DNA of 64,000 nt, from assembly GCA_027488815.1 (NCBI GenBank), contig JAIYAX010000025.1:62001-126000 (forward strand). The letters are read 5' to 3'. Origin of the DNA: Cytophagaceae bacterium. Lineage in GTDB: Bacteria; Bacteroidota; Bacteroidia; Cytophagales; JAIYAX01. The position numbers were made by a program, and so were the translations under genes. Positions within the stretch are counted from its first letter, which is position 1. Every line of letters begins with the position of its first letter. Under the pieces are notes generated by a model. It made no database searches. It saw only the letters and a program-made list of their open reading frames with translations, and was not told where the DNA came from. Below, piece after piece: positions 45,446 through 54,178 of the stretch.

Positions 45446-45452
45446 CTACAAG
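45446..45452. repeat. Right target-site duplication CTACAAG
   Basis: The second copy of the 7-bp direct repeat that flanks the insertion element. Confidence 0.8.
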
Positions 45453-45577
45453 CTCGCACCAGCTTAGGATGTAGATTTTGGAAGAAAGAAAAGATGGATA
45501 TGATTATAGCTCAAATCAAGAAGTTTTCTTGTAATTTGTCAGAAAATATAGGAGCTCAATCATTGAAAGTTGTGAAA

Positions 45578-46909
45578 ATGCAAGAACAAGTATGTATAAA
45601 TGGAGCCACGATCTACAAACTCTCATTTTCAAGAATTTTTAGGAAAAGATTGCTTTTCTTTTTAGTGATAATGCATTTTAATTGTGCAGCACAAGAAAGC
45701 ATTAAACCGATAGTGCCCATTAATTGCGAAGGTGATTTTACTTTAGAGGAACAAGCATTGTTAAAAAGTTACCTGAACGGAAAAAGAATTATTGCTCTTG
45801 GCGAGGCAACACATGGTACTCATGAGTTTTTTAAGATGAAGCATACTTTCATCAAGTACCTGGTGAAAGAACATGGTTTCAGACTTTTTGGTATGGAGAC
45901 AGTCTTTAGTGCATACCTCATCAATGACTATATAAACAGAAGAGAAAGTGATACGTCTAAAGCGATGAAGCATATATACCTTATCTACCATACCCAGGAA
46001 GTTCTAGATATGATCAATTGGATGCGGGAGTATAATGACTCAGTTGAAGCAGATAAAAAGATTATTTTTTATGGAATTGATAGCCAGTTTTTTACATATC
46101 TCATTCCTGAATTGACCGGGTACATTCAAAAAGTTGATCAGAAATATTCAACGGAACTTGAGAAACGACTAAAGTCCTTGAAAGGGAAAATGAGGTTTTA
46201 TAAAAGGCTAGGGTATCTAAGAAATTTAAAAAAGATAGAAAAGCATATTGAGGCTTCAAGAGAAAAATATACTGCGCTCTCATCCAGTAAGGAATTTGAT
46301 CTTGCGCTAAAGTCAGTACGTGTTATGAACGATGCTGTAAGAGAAAATGCTGTTATTAATAAATATAGTAATAAATCAGGTACAATCAGGGACGTCGCTA
46401 TGGCCGAAAATGTGAACTGGTTGCTCGACTACGAGGGTGAAGAGAGTAAAATAATTTTATGGGCCCATAATGCTCATATTCAAAAAACCAAGTTTGATAA
46501 GACGAGGAGAGATTATTATCGCATGGGTATGGAACTTCAAAAGAGATTTGGAGATAAATATTATGCAATAGGTTTTGACTTTGATAAGGGTTCATTTAAT
46601 GCCGTCAATTATCTAAATGGAGCAATAATGCAAGCTTGCACTGTTTCAAATGAGAATGCTAATTCATTTTCAGCACAATTCAGAGATGTTAATTCTCCCT
46701 GCTATTTCATTGACTTTTATTCAATCCAAAATACAGACTATTACAAGAAATTAGAAAACAGCAAGTATATGAGAGGTTCTGGAGTAGGTTTTTCGGGGGA
46801 GCATTTCACATTTGTAAAAATGGATATTAAGAAGGCCTTTGATGCCATTATATTTATGAAGAGCACTACACCATCCAAATTTATATTTGATGCAAGTAAA
46901 ATTAAATGA
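45578..46909 (+). CDS. Erythromycin-esterase-like protein, exported
   Basis: This hydrolase of about 443 aa belongs to the erythromycin esterase (PF05139) superfamily. The hallmark GEATHGTHEFFKMKHTF is at about residues 71-87, FRLFGMETVFSAY follows, and ILWAHNAHIQKTKFDK holds the later histidines. A hydrophobic signal sequence (RLLFFLVIMHFNCAAQ) comes after about 22 residues; its cysteine could also serve as a lipoprotein site. In-frame starts at 45494 and 45434 exist, but 45434 lies within the IS right end. The gene is very rich in A+T and is bounded by the IS and a partial REP-like copy, so it looks acquired. The substrate, and any macrolide link, are unknown. Confidence 0.87.
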   Translation: MQEQVCINGATIYKLSFSRIFRKRLLFFLVIMHFNCAAQESIKPIVPINCEGDFTLEEQALLKSYLNGKRIIALGEATHGTHEFFKMKHTFIKYLVKEHGFRLFGMETVFSAYLINDYINRRESDTSKAMKHIYLIYHTQEVLDMINWMREYNDSVEADKKIIFYGIDSQFFTYLIPELTGYIQKVDQKYSTELEKRLKSLKGKMRFYKRLGYLRNLKKIEKHIEASREKYTALSSSKEFDLALKSVRVMNDAVRENAVINKYSNKSGTIRDVAMAENVNWLLDYEGEESKIILWAHNAHIQKTKFDKTRRDYYRMGMELQKRFGDKYYAIGFDFDKGSFNAVNYLNGAIMQACTVSNENANSFSAQFRDVNSPCYFIDFYSIQNTDYYKKLENSKYMRGSGVGFSGEHFTFVKMDIKKAFDAIIFMKSTTPSKFIFDASKIK

Positions 46910-46940
46910 TGCGATTGATGGAGTCTAGCAACAGTATCAG

Positions 46941-46963
46941 TCTTCGACAGGCTCAGACTGACA
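46941..46963. repeat. Half copy of the REP-like repeat
   Basis: TCTTCGACAGGCTCAGACTGACA matches the right arm of the hairpin at 43739-43780. It lies just after the esterase-like gene, so the two copies bracket the IS and that gene. Confidence 0.65.
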
Positions 46964-47023
46964 TAGGGAGTTCTAGAAGCCTCCTAACTAGATTTTCACA
47001 CAAAACCAGACATGCACTTTAAC

Positions 47024-47052
47024 CAAAAAAAAGCCGGATAAACCGGCCTTTT
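47024..47052 (-). terminator. Terminator of the haem-uptake operon
   Basis: Read on the minus strand, GCCGG and CCGGC form a stem around TTTAT, followed by TTTTTTTTGG. It is 13 bp after the HmuY stop. The run of A's on the other side lets it serve weakly in both directions. Confidence 0.88.
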
Positions 47053-47064
47053 GATGTTGATGGA

Positions 47065-48192
47065 TCAGGGTTTTAGTTCAATCAGCTCGAACTTGGGATA
47101 GCCCCGCTCGCCTTGGGTATTCAAGAGGCGGATAAACCTAAGCTTGAAATACCTCGCTCCCGCAGAAGAAGAGGCATCGTTGCTGCGGATAATCCAATAG
47201 CGATTGGCCCGTATGGAAGGAGGCGTGCTGCCAAACTGAGAAATAGACCTCCAACCGCTGCCAATCAGCAGACGGTTATTGACCAAACGGTTGTTTTCAA
47301 TATCGCTGTAGTCAAAGTCAGCATACTTGATCACAGAAGTATCTTGTTGATAACCTTGGGTTTCTGCTGTATTCAATATCACATAGTCTGAAAAGCGATA
47401 AGGAATCACAGGTAGAGAGCCGGGTCCCTGTGGGCCTGAGAGGGTAGTGAAAAAGGTAAAGCAAAGATGCCAGGTAGCTGGAAAAACACTGCTGGTATTT
47501 CCATTGCTCAGGTTCATGTAGCCAAACCCACTGCTTCCTTGCTTGGTGTAGGTGTAGGTTCTGATGCCGGAAACTGTTGCAGCCGTATCGGCAACCTGAA
47601 CGATATAGCCATTGCTCTCCCTGTTGATTTTGATCAATACCATTCCTCTTGAAGTGCCATCAGGGTTACTGCCTCTGTTCATTAGAAAAACGAAATTGTT
47701 TGCATTGGCCGGAGATATTTCAGGAATGGCGGTAGAGTCAAGTCTACCATTTGGATTGTCAATCCAGGCCGGTGAGCCATTCAACCAGGGAGGTGTAGGG
47801 TTTTGAATACCGGCATTCAGCAACGCACTGATATCCAGTTGGGAGCTAAAGGCTGTCCAATCGCCTCGCTTAACACTATCCAGCAAGGATTGATTAAGTC
47901 GACGAACGAGTACTCCATTACTAAAGTTCAGTGTCACCCTGAACTCCGGTCCATTGCTGAGAGCGATATCCCAACTGTTTCGGGCAGAAGAAAACTGGCT
48001 TTTGGTATTCAGGTCAATAAATGCATGGTTGGGTTGTTGTGGGCCTCCAACATTGGGGCTGAACTCTGTTGTTCCCGGTGGGGGAGGGGTAACCGGAATG
48101 GGGTCTTCTTTAGACTCTTCACAAGCACTCAGGATGCAAAGTCCTAAAATTCCGGTCAGTAAGGTGTTCTTTCTGATCAATTTAAAATTCAT
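47065..48192 (-). CDS. hmuY: HmuY-family haem-binding lipoprotein
   Basis: This 375-aa lipoprotein has the signal peptide and lipobox LSAC (Cys24), followed by a proline-rich spacer. The body has the HmuY-like openings SWDIALSNGPEFRVTLNF and YVILNTAETQGYQQ, and the terminal ARYFKLRFIRLLNTQGERGYPKFEL typical of the family. HmuY captures haem at the cell surface and passes it to a TonB receptor. Here the receptor gene lies 11 bp upstream in the same operon. I place it in the family with confidence, but haem ligands are not conserved enough to prove haem binding. Confidence 0.85.
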   Translation of the reverse strand: MNFKLIRKNTLLTGILGLCILSACEESKEDPIPVTPPPPGTTEFSPNVGGPQQPNHAFIDLNTKSQFSSARNSWDIALSNGPEFRVTLNFSNGVLVRRLNQSLLDSVKRGDWTAFSSQLDISALLNAGIQNPTPPWLNGSPAWIDNPNGRLDSTAIPEISPANANNFVFLMNRGSNPDGTSRGMVLIKINRESNGYIVQVADTAATVSGIRTYTYTKQGSSGFGYMNLSNGNTSSVFPATWHLCFTFFTTLSGPQGPGSLPVIPYRFSDYVILNTAETQGYQQDTSVIKYADFDYSDIENNRLVNNRLLIGSGWRSISQFGSTPPSIRANRYWIIRSNDASSSAGARYFKLRFIRLLNTQGERGYPKFELIELKP

Positions 48193-48203
48193 CTTGTAGA
48201 TTA

Positions 48204-50471
48204 TTAAGGATGTAACTGAAAGCTGGCCCGGACAAAAGCGGAGCGTCCGTAGCCGATTAGCATATTGGGGCCTGCACTATGGATGGCCCCGGCAAGTAGT
48301 CCGCTGGCTACTTGTGTGACATTGAACAGATTGCGAAGGCCTGCCGTAAGCTGCAACCTATTTTTCATGAATCCTTTGCTGATGCTCAGGTCGGATTGAT
48401 GCCAGTCCCCTGAGCGCCTGGTTTCAAAACTACCGTCAGGGTTGCTGACCAGGTAGGGAGCCTTTCCTGTGAATTTGTAAAACAATTGAACCGATAACTG
48501 ATGCTTCTGCCAGCGGTAACTCAGGCTGGAGTTGAGTTCAGGGCTGTACAGCATTTTATTGTTTTGCGGATGTGCATTTCCCTGAATACTGTTGTTCAAG
48601 CCAATGACCATGGCACCGATATTCAGGCCGATGGATTTGTAATTCATCTGACTTTGGAGGCTGAGGCCCTGGGTGCTCAGCTGGTCTATGTTGCTGAAGG
48701 TAAGCACAGAAGCCTGCCGAGGGTCGGTGGCAAAGCCGATCCTGTCCTGTATGCGGTTGTAAAATCCACTCAGCTCCAGTCTGAAGTTTCGGCTGCTGTG
48801 AGGTGTCCAATTGCGGTTGATGCTACCACTCAGGTGGGTACTTTGCTCAGGTTTCAGGTTCTCATTGCCCCTGATGCTGTGGTTGGCATCAAAAAATACA
48901 AAATACAACTCCCTGAGGCTGGGGGCACGGTAGCCTCTGGCGATGCCAAAACGGAGGTCTGAGCGGTCATCCAGAGCGATGCGGGTATGAAGGGCTGGTA
49001 CCCAGGGTGGGCTGCTGAAGCGGTTGTTATACGCTATCCTGATCCCCGGCTTGATTTTGATGGCCGGGCTTAACTTGATTTCTGCAGAGGTGAAAAAGGC
49101 ATAGTCCGACATCTCTTTTAAGCCGCCTGAGATACGTCCACCCCCACGCTCTTCCATTTGTATGTCATAGCCTGCCTCATAGTTGATCCAACGGCTGTGT
49201 TTCAGCCGGGTGAGGGTACCTCTTAAGTTGAGGGTATTAAATTCAACCAATCGCTGGGGGTCTTCTTCGTTCAGAATTTCCTTGCTTCGGTCAAACAGAT
49301 CGTTTCTGTAAAAATCAGTTTCTCTTTTGAATCTAGTGTAACCTGCCAGAACCTGATAGCGATGATTTTCAAAGATTTTACCTTCGCTGACCAACTGCTG
49401 CATCAGTCGCTTGCTGTGGTAACGGGTATCAAATGCGTAGGTCTGGTTGAACTCCTGAGGCCCGTTTACTCTGATTTTTTCATCCATCACATCGACAAGG
49501 TAATGCAGGCTGCGACTCCCCTGATTGTAACGAAGCAGTCCGTTGCCTACCCATTGATTTTTAGGTTGCCATTCGAAGGTACGGTCTGTGCGTAGCCCTT
49601 TGTAGCCTCCAAAAAAATGGTGGTTCATGCTCCCCTGCACATACCAGCGTGGATTGATCTGATAGCCGGCAAGCAGACTTTGGTTATGGATACCCTCCGA
49701 GCGACCATAGCTTTTGCCAACGCTTTCGGTCTGAAGATCAGCCCTTACACTCCATTTGTTGGGGATGGATTTCTTTGTGATCAAGTTAATGACCCCGGCC
49801 AGTGCATTTGCCCCAAAATTGATGGCCATAGGCCCTTCCACAATCTCAATGCGCTCAATATTGTTCAGATTGATCTGATTGAGGTCTACGTTGTTGCCTT
49901 CCCGCCCGGTCATGGGCACTCCGTCCAGCAGTATTTTCACGTTCTGTCCGCTGATGCCTTGTAGGCTCATGCCACTTTCTCCCAGTGCACCATCATAGCT
50001 CAGCCTGATGTTCAATTCCTGACTTAGGACCTGCTGTAGATTAACGGCTCCCAAAGCCCTGATGCGATCTTCCTGTATCGATTTGACCCTGTAAACAGAA
50101 TTATGGGCTGAGGCTGCTTCGTATTGCCCGGTCACCACCACATCTTTCAGTTGTTTGGATTTCTCCTGAAGGGTGACATAGTGATTTTTGCTCAGATCAT
50201 CCAGCGTATCGAAGCGGGGTTCAAATGACAGATGGGAGAGTTTTAGCAACAAAGGCCCTTTTTGTGCCGGCAATTGCAACTCTCCTGAGGCACCACTGAT
50301 GGCGGTACTGCTTGATCCGTTTTCTGACCTGATCTCCACCAAAACCCCTTCAACCGGATGCTGTCCATCGCTGATGAACAACATGGGCTGAGCCATGGAG
50401 AAAATACCGCAAAACAAAAATGCGGTAACGAGCAAGAGGGTAGGGCGTAAAAACGCAATGCTGCAATTCAC
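48204..50471 (-). CDS. TonB-dependent haem receptor (HmuR-like)
   Basis: This 755-aa outer-membrane receptor has a signal peptide, an N-terminal carboxypeptidase-regulatory-like domain, a plug domain (about 110-230, SQELNIRLSYDGALGESGMS, RIEIVEGPMAINFGANALAG) and a beta-barrel ending in an aromatic-rich C-terminus. The motif YRAPSLRELYFVF (FRAP-like), then NHSIRGNENLKPEQS with a His and a NENL (NPNL-like) box, is what haem receptors such as HmuR show. It is upstream of hmuY. A divergent AraC-type regulator is 95-122 bp away, which suggests iron or haem control. Confidence 0.88.
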   Translation of the reverse strand: MNCSIAFLRPTLLLVTAFLFCGIFSMAQPMLFISDGQHPVEGVLVEIRSENGSSSTAISGASGELQLPAQKGPLLLKLSHLSFEPRFDTLDDLSKNHYVTLQEKSKQLKDVVVTGQYEAASAHNSVYRVKSIQEDRIRALGAVNLQQVLSQELNIRLSYDGALGESGMSLQGISGQNVKILLDGVPMTGREGNNVDLNQINLNNIERIEIVEGPMAINFGANALAGVINLITKKSIPNKWSVRADLQTESVGKSYGRSEGIHNQSLLAGYQINPRWYVQGSMNHHFFGGYKGLRTDRTFEWQPKNQWVGNGLLRYNQGSRSLHYLVDVMDEKIRVNGPQEFNQTYAFDTRYHSKRLMQQLVSEGKIFENHRYQVLAGYTRFKRETDFYRNDLFDRSKEILNEEDPQRLVEFNTLNLRGTLTRLKHSRWINYEAGYDIQMEERGGGRISGGLKEMSDYAFFTSAEIKLSPAIKIKPGIRIAYNNRFSSPPWVPALHTRIALDDRSDLRFGIARGYRAPSLRELYFVFFDANHSIRGNENLKPEQSTHLSGSINRNWTPHSSRNFRLELSGFYNRIQDRIGFATDPRQASVLTFSNIDQLSTQGLSLQSQMNYKSIGLNIGAMVIGLNNSIQGNAHPQNNKMLYSPELNSSLSYRWQKHQLSVQLFYKFTGKAPYLVSNPDGSFETRRSGDWHQSDLSISKGFMKNRLQLTAGLRNLFNVTQVASGLLAGAIHSAGPNMLIGYGRSAFVRASFQLHP

Positions 50472-50527
50472 GTGGCAAATCTAGGGTTCTGTACCTTGTT
50501 TGAAGTATCGGGGTAAGTATTAAAAAT

Positions 50528-50552
50528 GCCCTGATCTGTATTTTTGCCCTGA
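50528..50552. promoter_or_regulatory. Direct repeat GCCCTGA, candidate regulator-binding site
   Basis: GCCCTGA occurs at 50528-50534 and 50546-50552, 18 bp apart, each preceded by a T- or A-rich run (AAAAAT, TATTTTT). It lies between the divergent receptor and AraC-type regulator genes, where an AraC-family dimer could bind. Confidence 0.4.
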
Positions 50553-50593
50553 GTTTCGGTATTTTTATGACTTTTGTCAGTTATATACCAATC

Positions 50594-51562
50594 ATGCAGA
50601 ACACTCATGCTCATGGAGTACCCGGTCAGGGCGATCTTATCCTTGATCAACTCCTGCAATCACACTTAAGTTCGCTATGTGCTCAATTGCCACATGAGCT
50701 CACCCGTTTGGAGGAAGGGCTGATTGTTATGCATTACAGGCCCGATAAAGTAGAAGAAACCATTGTCTTGCCAATGGCAAGGGAAGTGGTATTGTTTCTA
50801 TTTTGCATGGAAGGGTCAGTCAGCTATCGGCAGGCAGGAGGGGAGGAGCATGGCCTGCTGGATACCCGCAACCTGATGATGGTTTCCTATCCATTTGAGA
50901 TCTGGGAACTGGAACTGAAACCTGCACCTGCGGCCTCCTTGTTTTTTGTTTGGTTCAGTCTGGAAAAACTCCATGCGCTCTTTGGAAGCAGTTTCGCTAC
51001 GAATAGGGAGAGTTTTGAGGTACTGCTAAAAAGCTACCGATTGAAAAAGCATTTCAGCCTTTCGGAAATGACACCCGCTTTGAGTGTATGCATCTATCAA
51101 CTGTTCAACAATCCCATCACTGAGGGTTTGAGGAAGTTTTACCAAAAAAGCAAGGTGATGGAGTTTCTGACGCTCTACCTCAACAAACCCAAAAAAGACA
51201 ATGAGCTAGAAGCAGCCTGCCCTTTTGTGAACGATGAAGATGAGATCGCCAGGATCAAAAAAGCCAGAGAAATTATAGAGGAACAACTGGAGCAACCCCC
51301 CGGCCTTAAAGAGTTGGCCCGTATGGTGGGGACGAATGAATTTAAACTGAAAGTTGGGTTTAAAAACCAGTATGGTACCACCGTGTTTGGCTACGTAAGC
51401 GATTTGCGGATGCAAAAAGCAAGGGAATTGCTGGAGGTGAAAAAGCTCCAGATACAGGAAGTGGCCCATCAGGTGGGCTACACCAACACCAGCCATTTTA
51501 TTGCTGCCTACAAAAAGAAATTTGGCGTAACCCCTAAGAAATACCTCAAAAGCACCCGCTGA
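50594..51562 (+). CDS. AraC-family regulator, PchR-like
   Basis: This 322-aa regulator has an N-terminal cupin-like sensing domain (MAREVVLFLFCMEGSVSYR and neighbours) and two C-terminal helix-turn-helix units. The units are PGLKELARMVGTNEFKLKVGFKNQYGT and LQIQEVAHQVGYTNTSHFIAAYKKKFGVTPKKY, the second being the classic AraC signature. The first-helix form LARMVGTNEFKLKVGFK resembles PchR-type regulators of iron and siderophore uptake. It is divergent from the haem receptor operon and likely controls it. The ATG at 50567 is an alternative start, extending it by 9 residues. Confidence 0.88.
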   Translation: MQNTHAHGVPGQGDLILDQLLQSHLSSLCAQLPHELTRLEEGLIVMHYRPDKVEETIVLPMAREVVLFLFCMEGSVSYRQAGGEEHGLLDTRNLMMVSYPFEIWELELKPAPAASLFFVWFSLEKLHALFGSSFATNRESFEVLLKSYRLKKHFSLSEMTPALSVCIYQLFNNPITEGLRKFYQKSKVMEFLTLYLNKPKKDNELEAACPFVNDEDEIARIKKAREIIEEQLEQPPGLKELARMVGTNEFKLKVGFKNQYGTTVFGYVSDLRMQKARELLEVKKLQIQEVAHQVGYTNTSHFIAAYKKKFGVTPKKYLKSTR

Positions 51563-51624
51563 TCCGCTCTCTGAACCGATCTGATGGGCTGATTTTAGGA
51601 TGATTAGCTTTGGTAAACAGTCTG

Positions 51625-52530
51625 CTAATGCATTCGGTTACGCTTTACCAGAAAAGGGAGCAGGATCTGATCCATTCCCTGAGCCACATCAGCTTCTACG
51701 AGACTGATTTTGTATTGGGCACAGCGAAGTTTTAATTCATGGTAAAACGAACCCATCGCTTCCCGGTACATGTCACGGAAGTCAGAAGGCCTTAGTTTCA
51801 CACGCTCACCTGTCTCGCTGTCAACAAATTCATAAGGCCGGTCCTCAAAATCAAAGTCCCGTTCGGTCTTAAAGTCGGTGGTATGAAACACAATTACTTC
51901 ATGCTTGTTGTGCTTCAGGTGTTGAAGGGCTGAGAAAAGGGCCTCCTGATTTTGACTGCTTTCAAACAAATCGGAAAAAATCACGATCAATGCCCTGCGT
52001 TTCATCAGGTCAGCGACCTCGTGCAACACCTGAGCGGATGAGGTCTTTTCCAATTGCGCTGGTTGATCCGTCAGCCTGCCAAGTTCTTGCAAGATCGATT
52101 GCAAATGTGCGGGAGTGGACCGTATGGCTGATTTGTACCTGATATGATCTGAAAAAGTACAAAGCCCAATGGCATCTCGTTGCCGCTGAAGCAGATAAGC
52201 GAGGCAGGCAGCAGCAGTGATGGAAAATCCAAGTTTTTCAAAACCGGGCTTGGGATAATACATGGACGAAGAAGTATCCAGCACGATCATGCAGCGAAGG
52301 TTGGTTTCCTCCTCGTACCTTTTGGTGTACAGCTTTTCAGTCCGGCCATATACTTTCCAGTCCACATGCCTGATGCTCTCACCAAAATTGTACTGCTTAT
52401 GCTCGGCAAACTCCACAGAAAAGCCATGGTAGGGCGAGCGGTGAATACCGGTAATAAATCCCTCTACCAACTGCCTTGCAAGCAACTCCAGGCTGCCAAA
52501 GCGCCGTATCTGGGCCATGTCAAATTTCAT
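51625..52530 (-). CDS. DUF58 protein (vWA-like)
   Basis: This 301-aa cytoplasmic protein has the family segments HRSPYHGFSVEFAEHKQYNFGE and RHVDWKVYGRTEKLYTKRYEEE, then a von Willebrand A-like domain with a MIDAS motif DTSSSM (about residue 90) and IVIFSDLFES. DUF58 proteins usually work with MoxR AAA+ ATPases and are linked to aerotolerance and stress operons. No moxR is adjacent here, although one could lie elsewhere. Confidence 0.9.
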   Translation of the reverse strand: MKFDMAQIRRFGSLELLARQLVEGFITGIHRSPYHGFSVEFAEHKQYNFGESIRHVDWKVYGRTEKLYTKRYEEETNLRCMIVLDTSSSMYYPKPGFEKLGFSITAAACLAYLLQRQRDAIGLCTFSDHIRYKSAIRSTPAHLQSILQELGRLTDQPAQLEKTSSAQVLHEVADLMKRRALIVIFSDLFESSQNQEALFSALQHLKHNKHEVIVFHTTDFKTERDFDFEDRPYEFVDSETGERVKLRPSDFRDMYREAMGSFYHELKLRCAQYKISLVEADVAQGMDQILLPFLVKRNRMH

Positions 52531-52642
52531 TCGACAAAATTGGAAGGTTTTTGGGGTGGACGATGTTTTTTAGCCCTGAAATTTTTTTTGTTTTTGAAAA
52601 CTATTCATTTTTACAGGATAAAGCGATAAAAACGAACAGCTT

Positions 52643-52993
52643 GTGAAAGGAAATTACAGAGACAGAGATCAGGAAAACGAAAACTCCGAGATTTACTCCA
52701 ACAAAGTCAGGGCAGGAAAAAGAACTTATTTTTTTGACATAAAATCCACCCGCTCCAACGATTACTACCTTACCATTACGGAAAGTAAAAGAAGGTATAA
52801 TCCTGATGGTGAAGGGTTTGTGTATGAGAAGCATAAAATTTTCCTTTACAAGGAAGATATGATGAAGTTTATCCAAGGGCTGAACGACACCGTAGACCAC
52901 ATGAAGAATGAACTCATGCCGGGCTATGACTTCAACGCCAGCCCGGTGGCTGAAGAAGGTGAAGATGGGCAGAACATCGGTAACCGCTGGTAA
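52643..52993 (+). CDS. DUF3276 (PUR-alpha-like) nucleic-acid-binding protein
   Basis: This 116-aa protein starts at a GTG, with no ATG upstream. It matches DUF3276 by the opening EIYSNKVRAGKRTYFFDIKS, the YLTITESKRRY strand and the segment KHKIFLYKEDMMKFIQGLND. It is a Bacteroidota relative of the PUR-alpha fold, whose members bind single-stranded DNA or RNA. It ends in an acidic tail. A strong terminator follows. Confidence 0.9.
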   Translation: MKGNYRDRDQENENSEIYSNKVRAGKRTYFFDIKSTRSNDYYLTITESKRRYNPDGEGFVYEKHKIFLYKEDMMKFIQGLNDTVDHMKNELMPGYDFNASPVAEEGEDGQNIGNRW

Positions 52994-53017
52994 TGTTCCT
53001 ATTTAAGGGATTTTCAG

Positions 53018-53050
53018 AATCCTACCTGAGCAGGTAGGATTTTTTATTTT
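53018..53050 (+). terminator. Rho-independent terminator after the DUF3276 gene
   Basis: An 11-bp perfect stem AATCCTACCTG/CAGGTAGGATT with the loop ag, followed by TTTTTTATTTTT. It separates DUF3276 from the AI-2E-type permease gene. Confidence 0.93.
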
Positions 53051-53056
53051 TACTCC

Positions 53057-54175
53057 GTGAGAAATCGCCTTTTCGTATTTCTGGCCATCCTGTTGGCAGC
53101 CATTGCCTTCATGGCTTTGTTCTTTGGCGATTTCGTTGCTTATGTGATTTTGGCGCTGGTGATTTCCTCCCTATTGTCCCCCATTAGCCGCTTGTTTCAC
53201 CGATTTAGCATTTGGGGCCTCGTTTTACCACGCAGCCTGGGGGTGATACTTACTTTGTTAATTTTCCTGAGCCTGATCCTGCTGGTCATCATGGTGTTTG
53301 TCCCTTTGGTCAGTGATCAGATTGATTTGATCAGCCAGTCAAATTTTAACGAGCTGCTGGCCCTGGCTGACCGCCCAATCTACCGTTTGGAGAATTTCAT
53401 GATCAGCTATGGCCTCACGGATAATAACTACGGCTTTTTGAAAGGTGAATTGCTGAAGGCTCTGATTGATTTCACCAAAAATATCCAGTTTGATGCCCTT
53501 ATCGGAAATTTGATTTCCATCACCGGAGATGCTTTTGTGGCCGTATTGTCGGTCGGATTTATCACTTTTTTTCTTTTGCTGGAGAATGGCTTGCTCAAAA
53601 ACCTGCTCCTTATGCTGGTTCCCAACGCCTATTTTGAAGTTTCAGCCTCGGCTGTTTACAAAATAGAACGCCTTCTGGGAAATTACCTGCGTGGCCTGAT
53701 GATCGAGGTATCCATCGTCTTCATCCTGGTTGCGATTGGGCTCAACCTATTGAACGTGGAGTATGCTTTTACATTGGCGGTTTTTGCCGGGCTTACGAAC
53801 CTGGTGCCTTATTTGGGTCCATTGGTAGGGACGGTATTCGGTGTGGTGGTCTGTTTGGCCAATGCGCCTACCGAATTAGTGGATACCCAGGAATTTTTAT
53901 GGTATGGCAGCAAGGTTTTATCGGTGTTCCTGTTTACCCAATTGGTTGATAATGTAGTTTTGCAGCCGCTGATTTACAGCCGTAGTGTCAAGGCTCACCC
54001 TTTGGAGATATTCACCGTGATTTTTATGGGAGGAGCTCTTGGTGGTGTGCTGGGCATGGTTTCCGCTGTGCCGGCCTATACGGTGCTCAGGGTCTCAGTA
54101 ATTGAATTTCGCATGGGTCTGAAAGAGTACCATGTGTTTAAAACCAAAACAAAACCGGCTATAGAAGCCTATTGA
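53057..54175 (+). CDS. AI-2E family transporter
   Basis: This 372-aa membrane protein of the AI-2E/PerM (UPF0118) family has about 7-8 hydrophobic helices. The family landmarks are LVISSLLSPISRLFHRF near the start, ITFFLLLENGLLKNLLL in the middle and GLTNLVPYLGPLVGTVFGV and VLQPLIYSRSVKAHPLEI at the end. The substrate is not shown. Translation starts at a GTG right after the terminator of the DUF3276 gene. ychF follows 3 bp after its stop. Confidence 0.9.
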   Translation: MRNRLFVFLAILLAAIAFMALFFGDFVAYVILALVISSLLSPISRLFHRFSIWGLVLPRSLGVILTLLIFLSLILLVIMVFVPLVSDQIDLISQSNFNELLALADRPIYRLENFMISYGLTDNNYGFLKGELLKALIDFTKNIQFDALIGNLISITGDAFVAVLSVGFITFFLLLENGLLKNLLLMLVPNAYFEVSASAVYKIERLLGNYLRGLMIEVSIVFILVAIGLNLLNVEYAFTLAVFAGLTNLVPYLGPLVGTVFGVVVCLANAPTELVDTQEFLWYGSKVLSVFLFTQLVDNVVLQPLIYSRSVKAHPLEIFTVIFMGGALGGVLGMVSAVPAYTVLRVSVIEFRMGLKEYHVFKTKTKPAIEAY

Positions 54176-54178
54176 AGA

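Noticed and set aside
45434-45577. Upstream extension of the esterase-like gene
   Set aside because: The open frame begins within the IS right terminal repeat. The extra residues are not family-like and the signal sequence sits further downstream, so I use 45578 (45494 remains possible).
48501-48962. 153-aa open frame antisense to the TonB receptor gene
   Set aside because: It is inside the receptor gene and only mirrors its codon pattern.
51625-52530. MoxR/DUF58 stress operon
   Set aside because: Only the DUF58 gene is present; there is no MoxR ATPase or other partner next to it.
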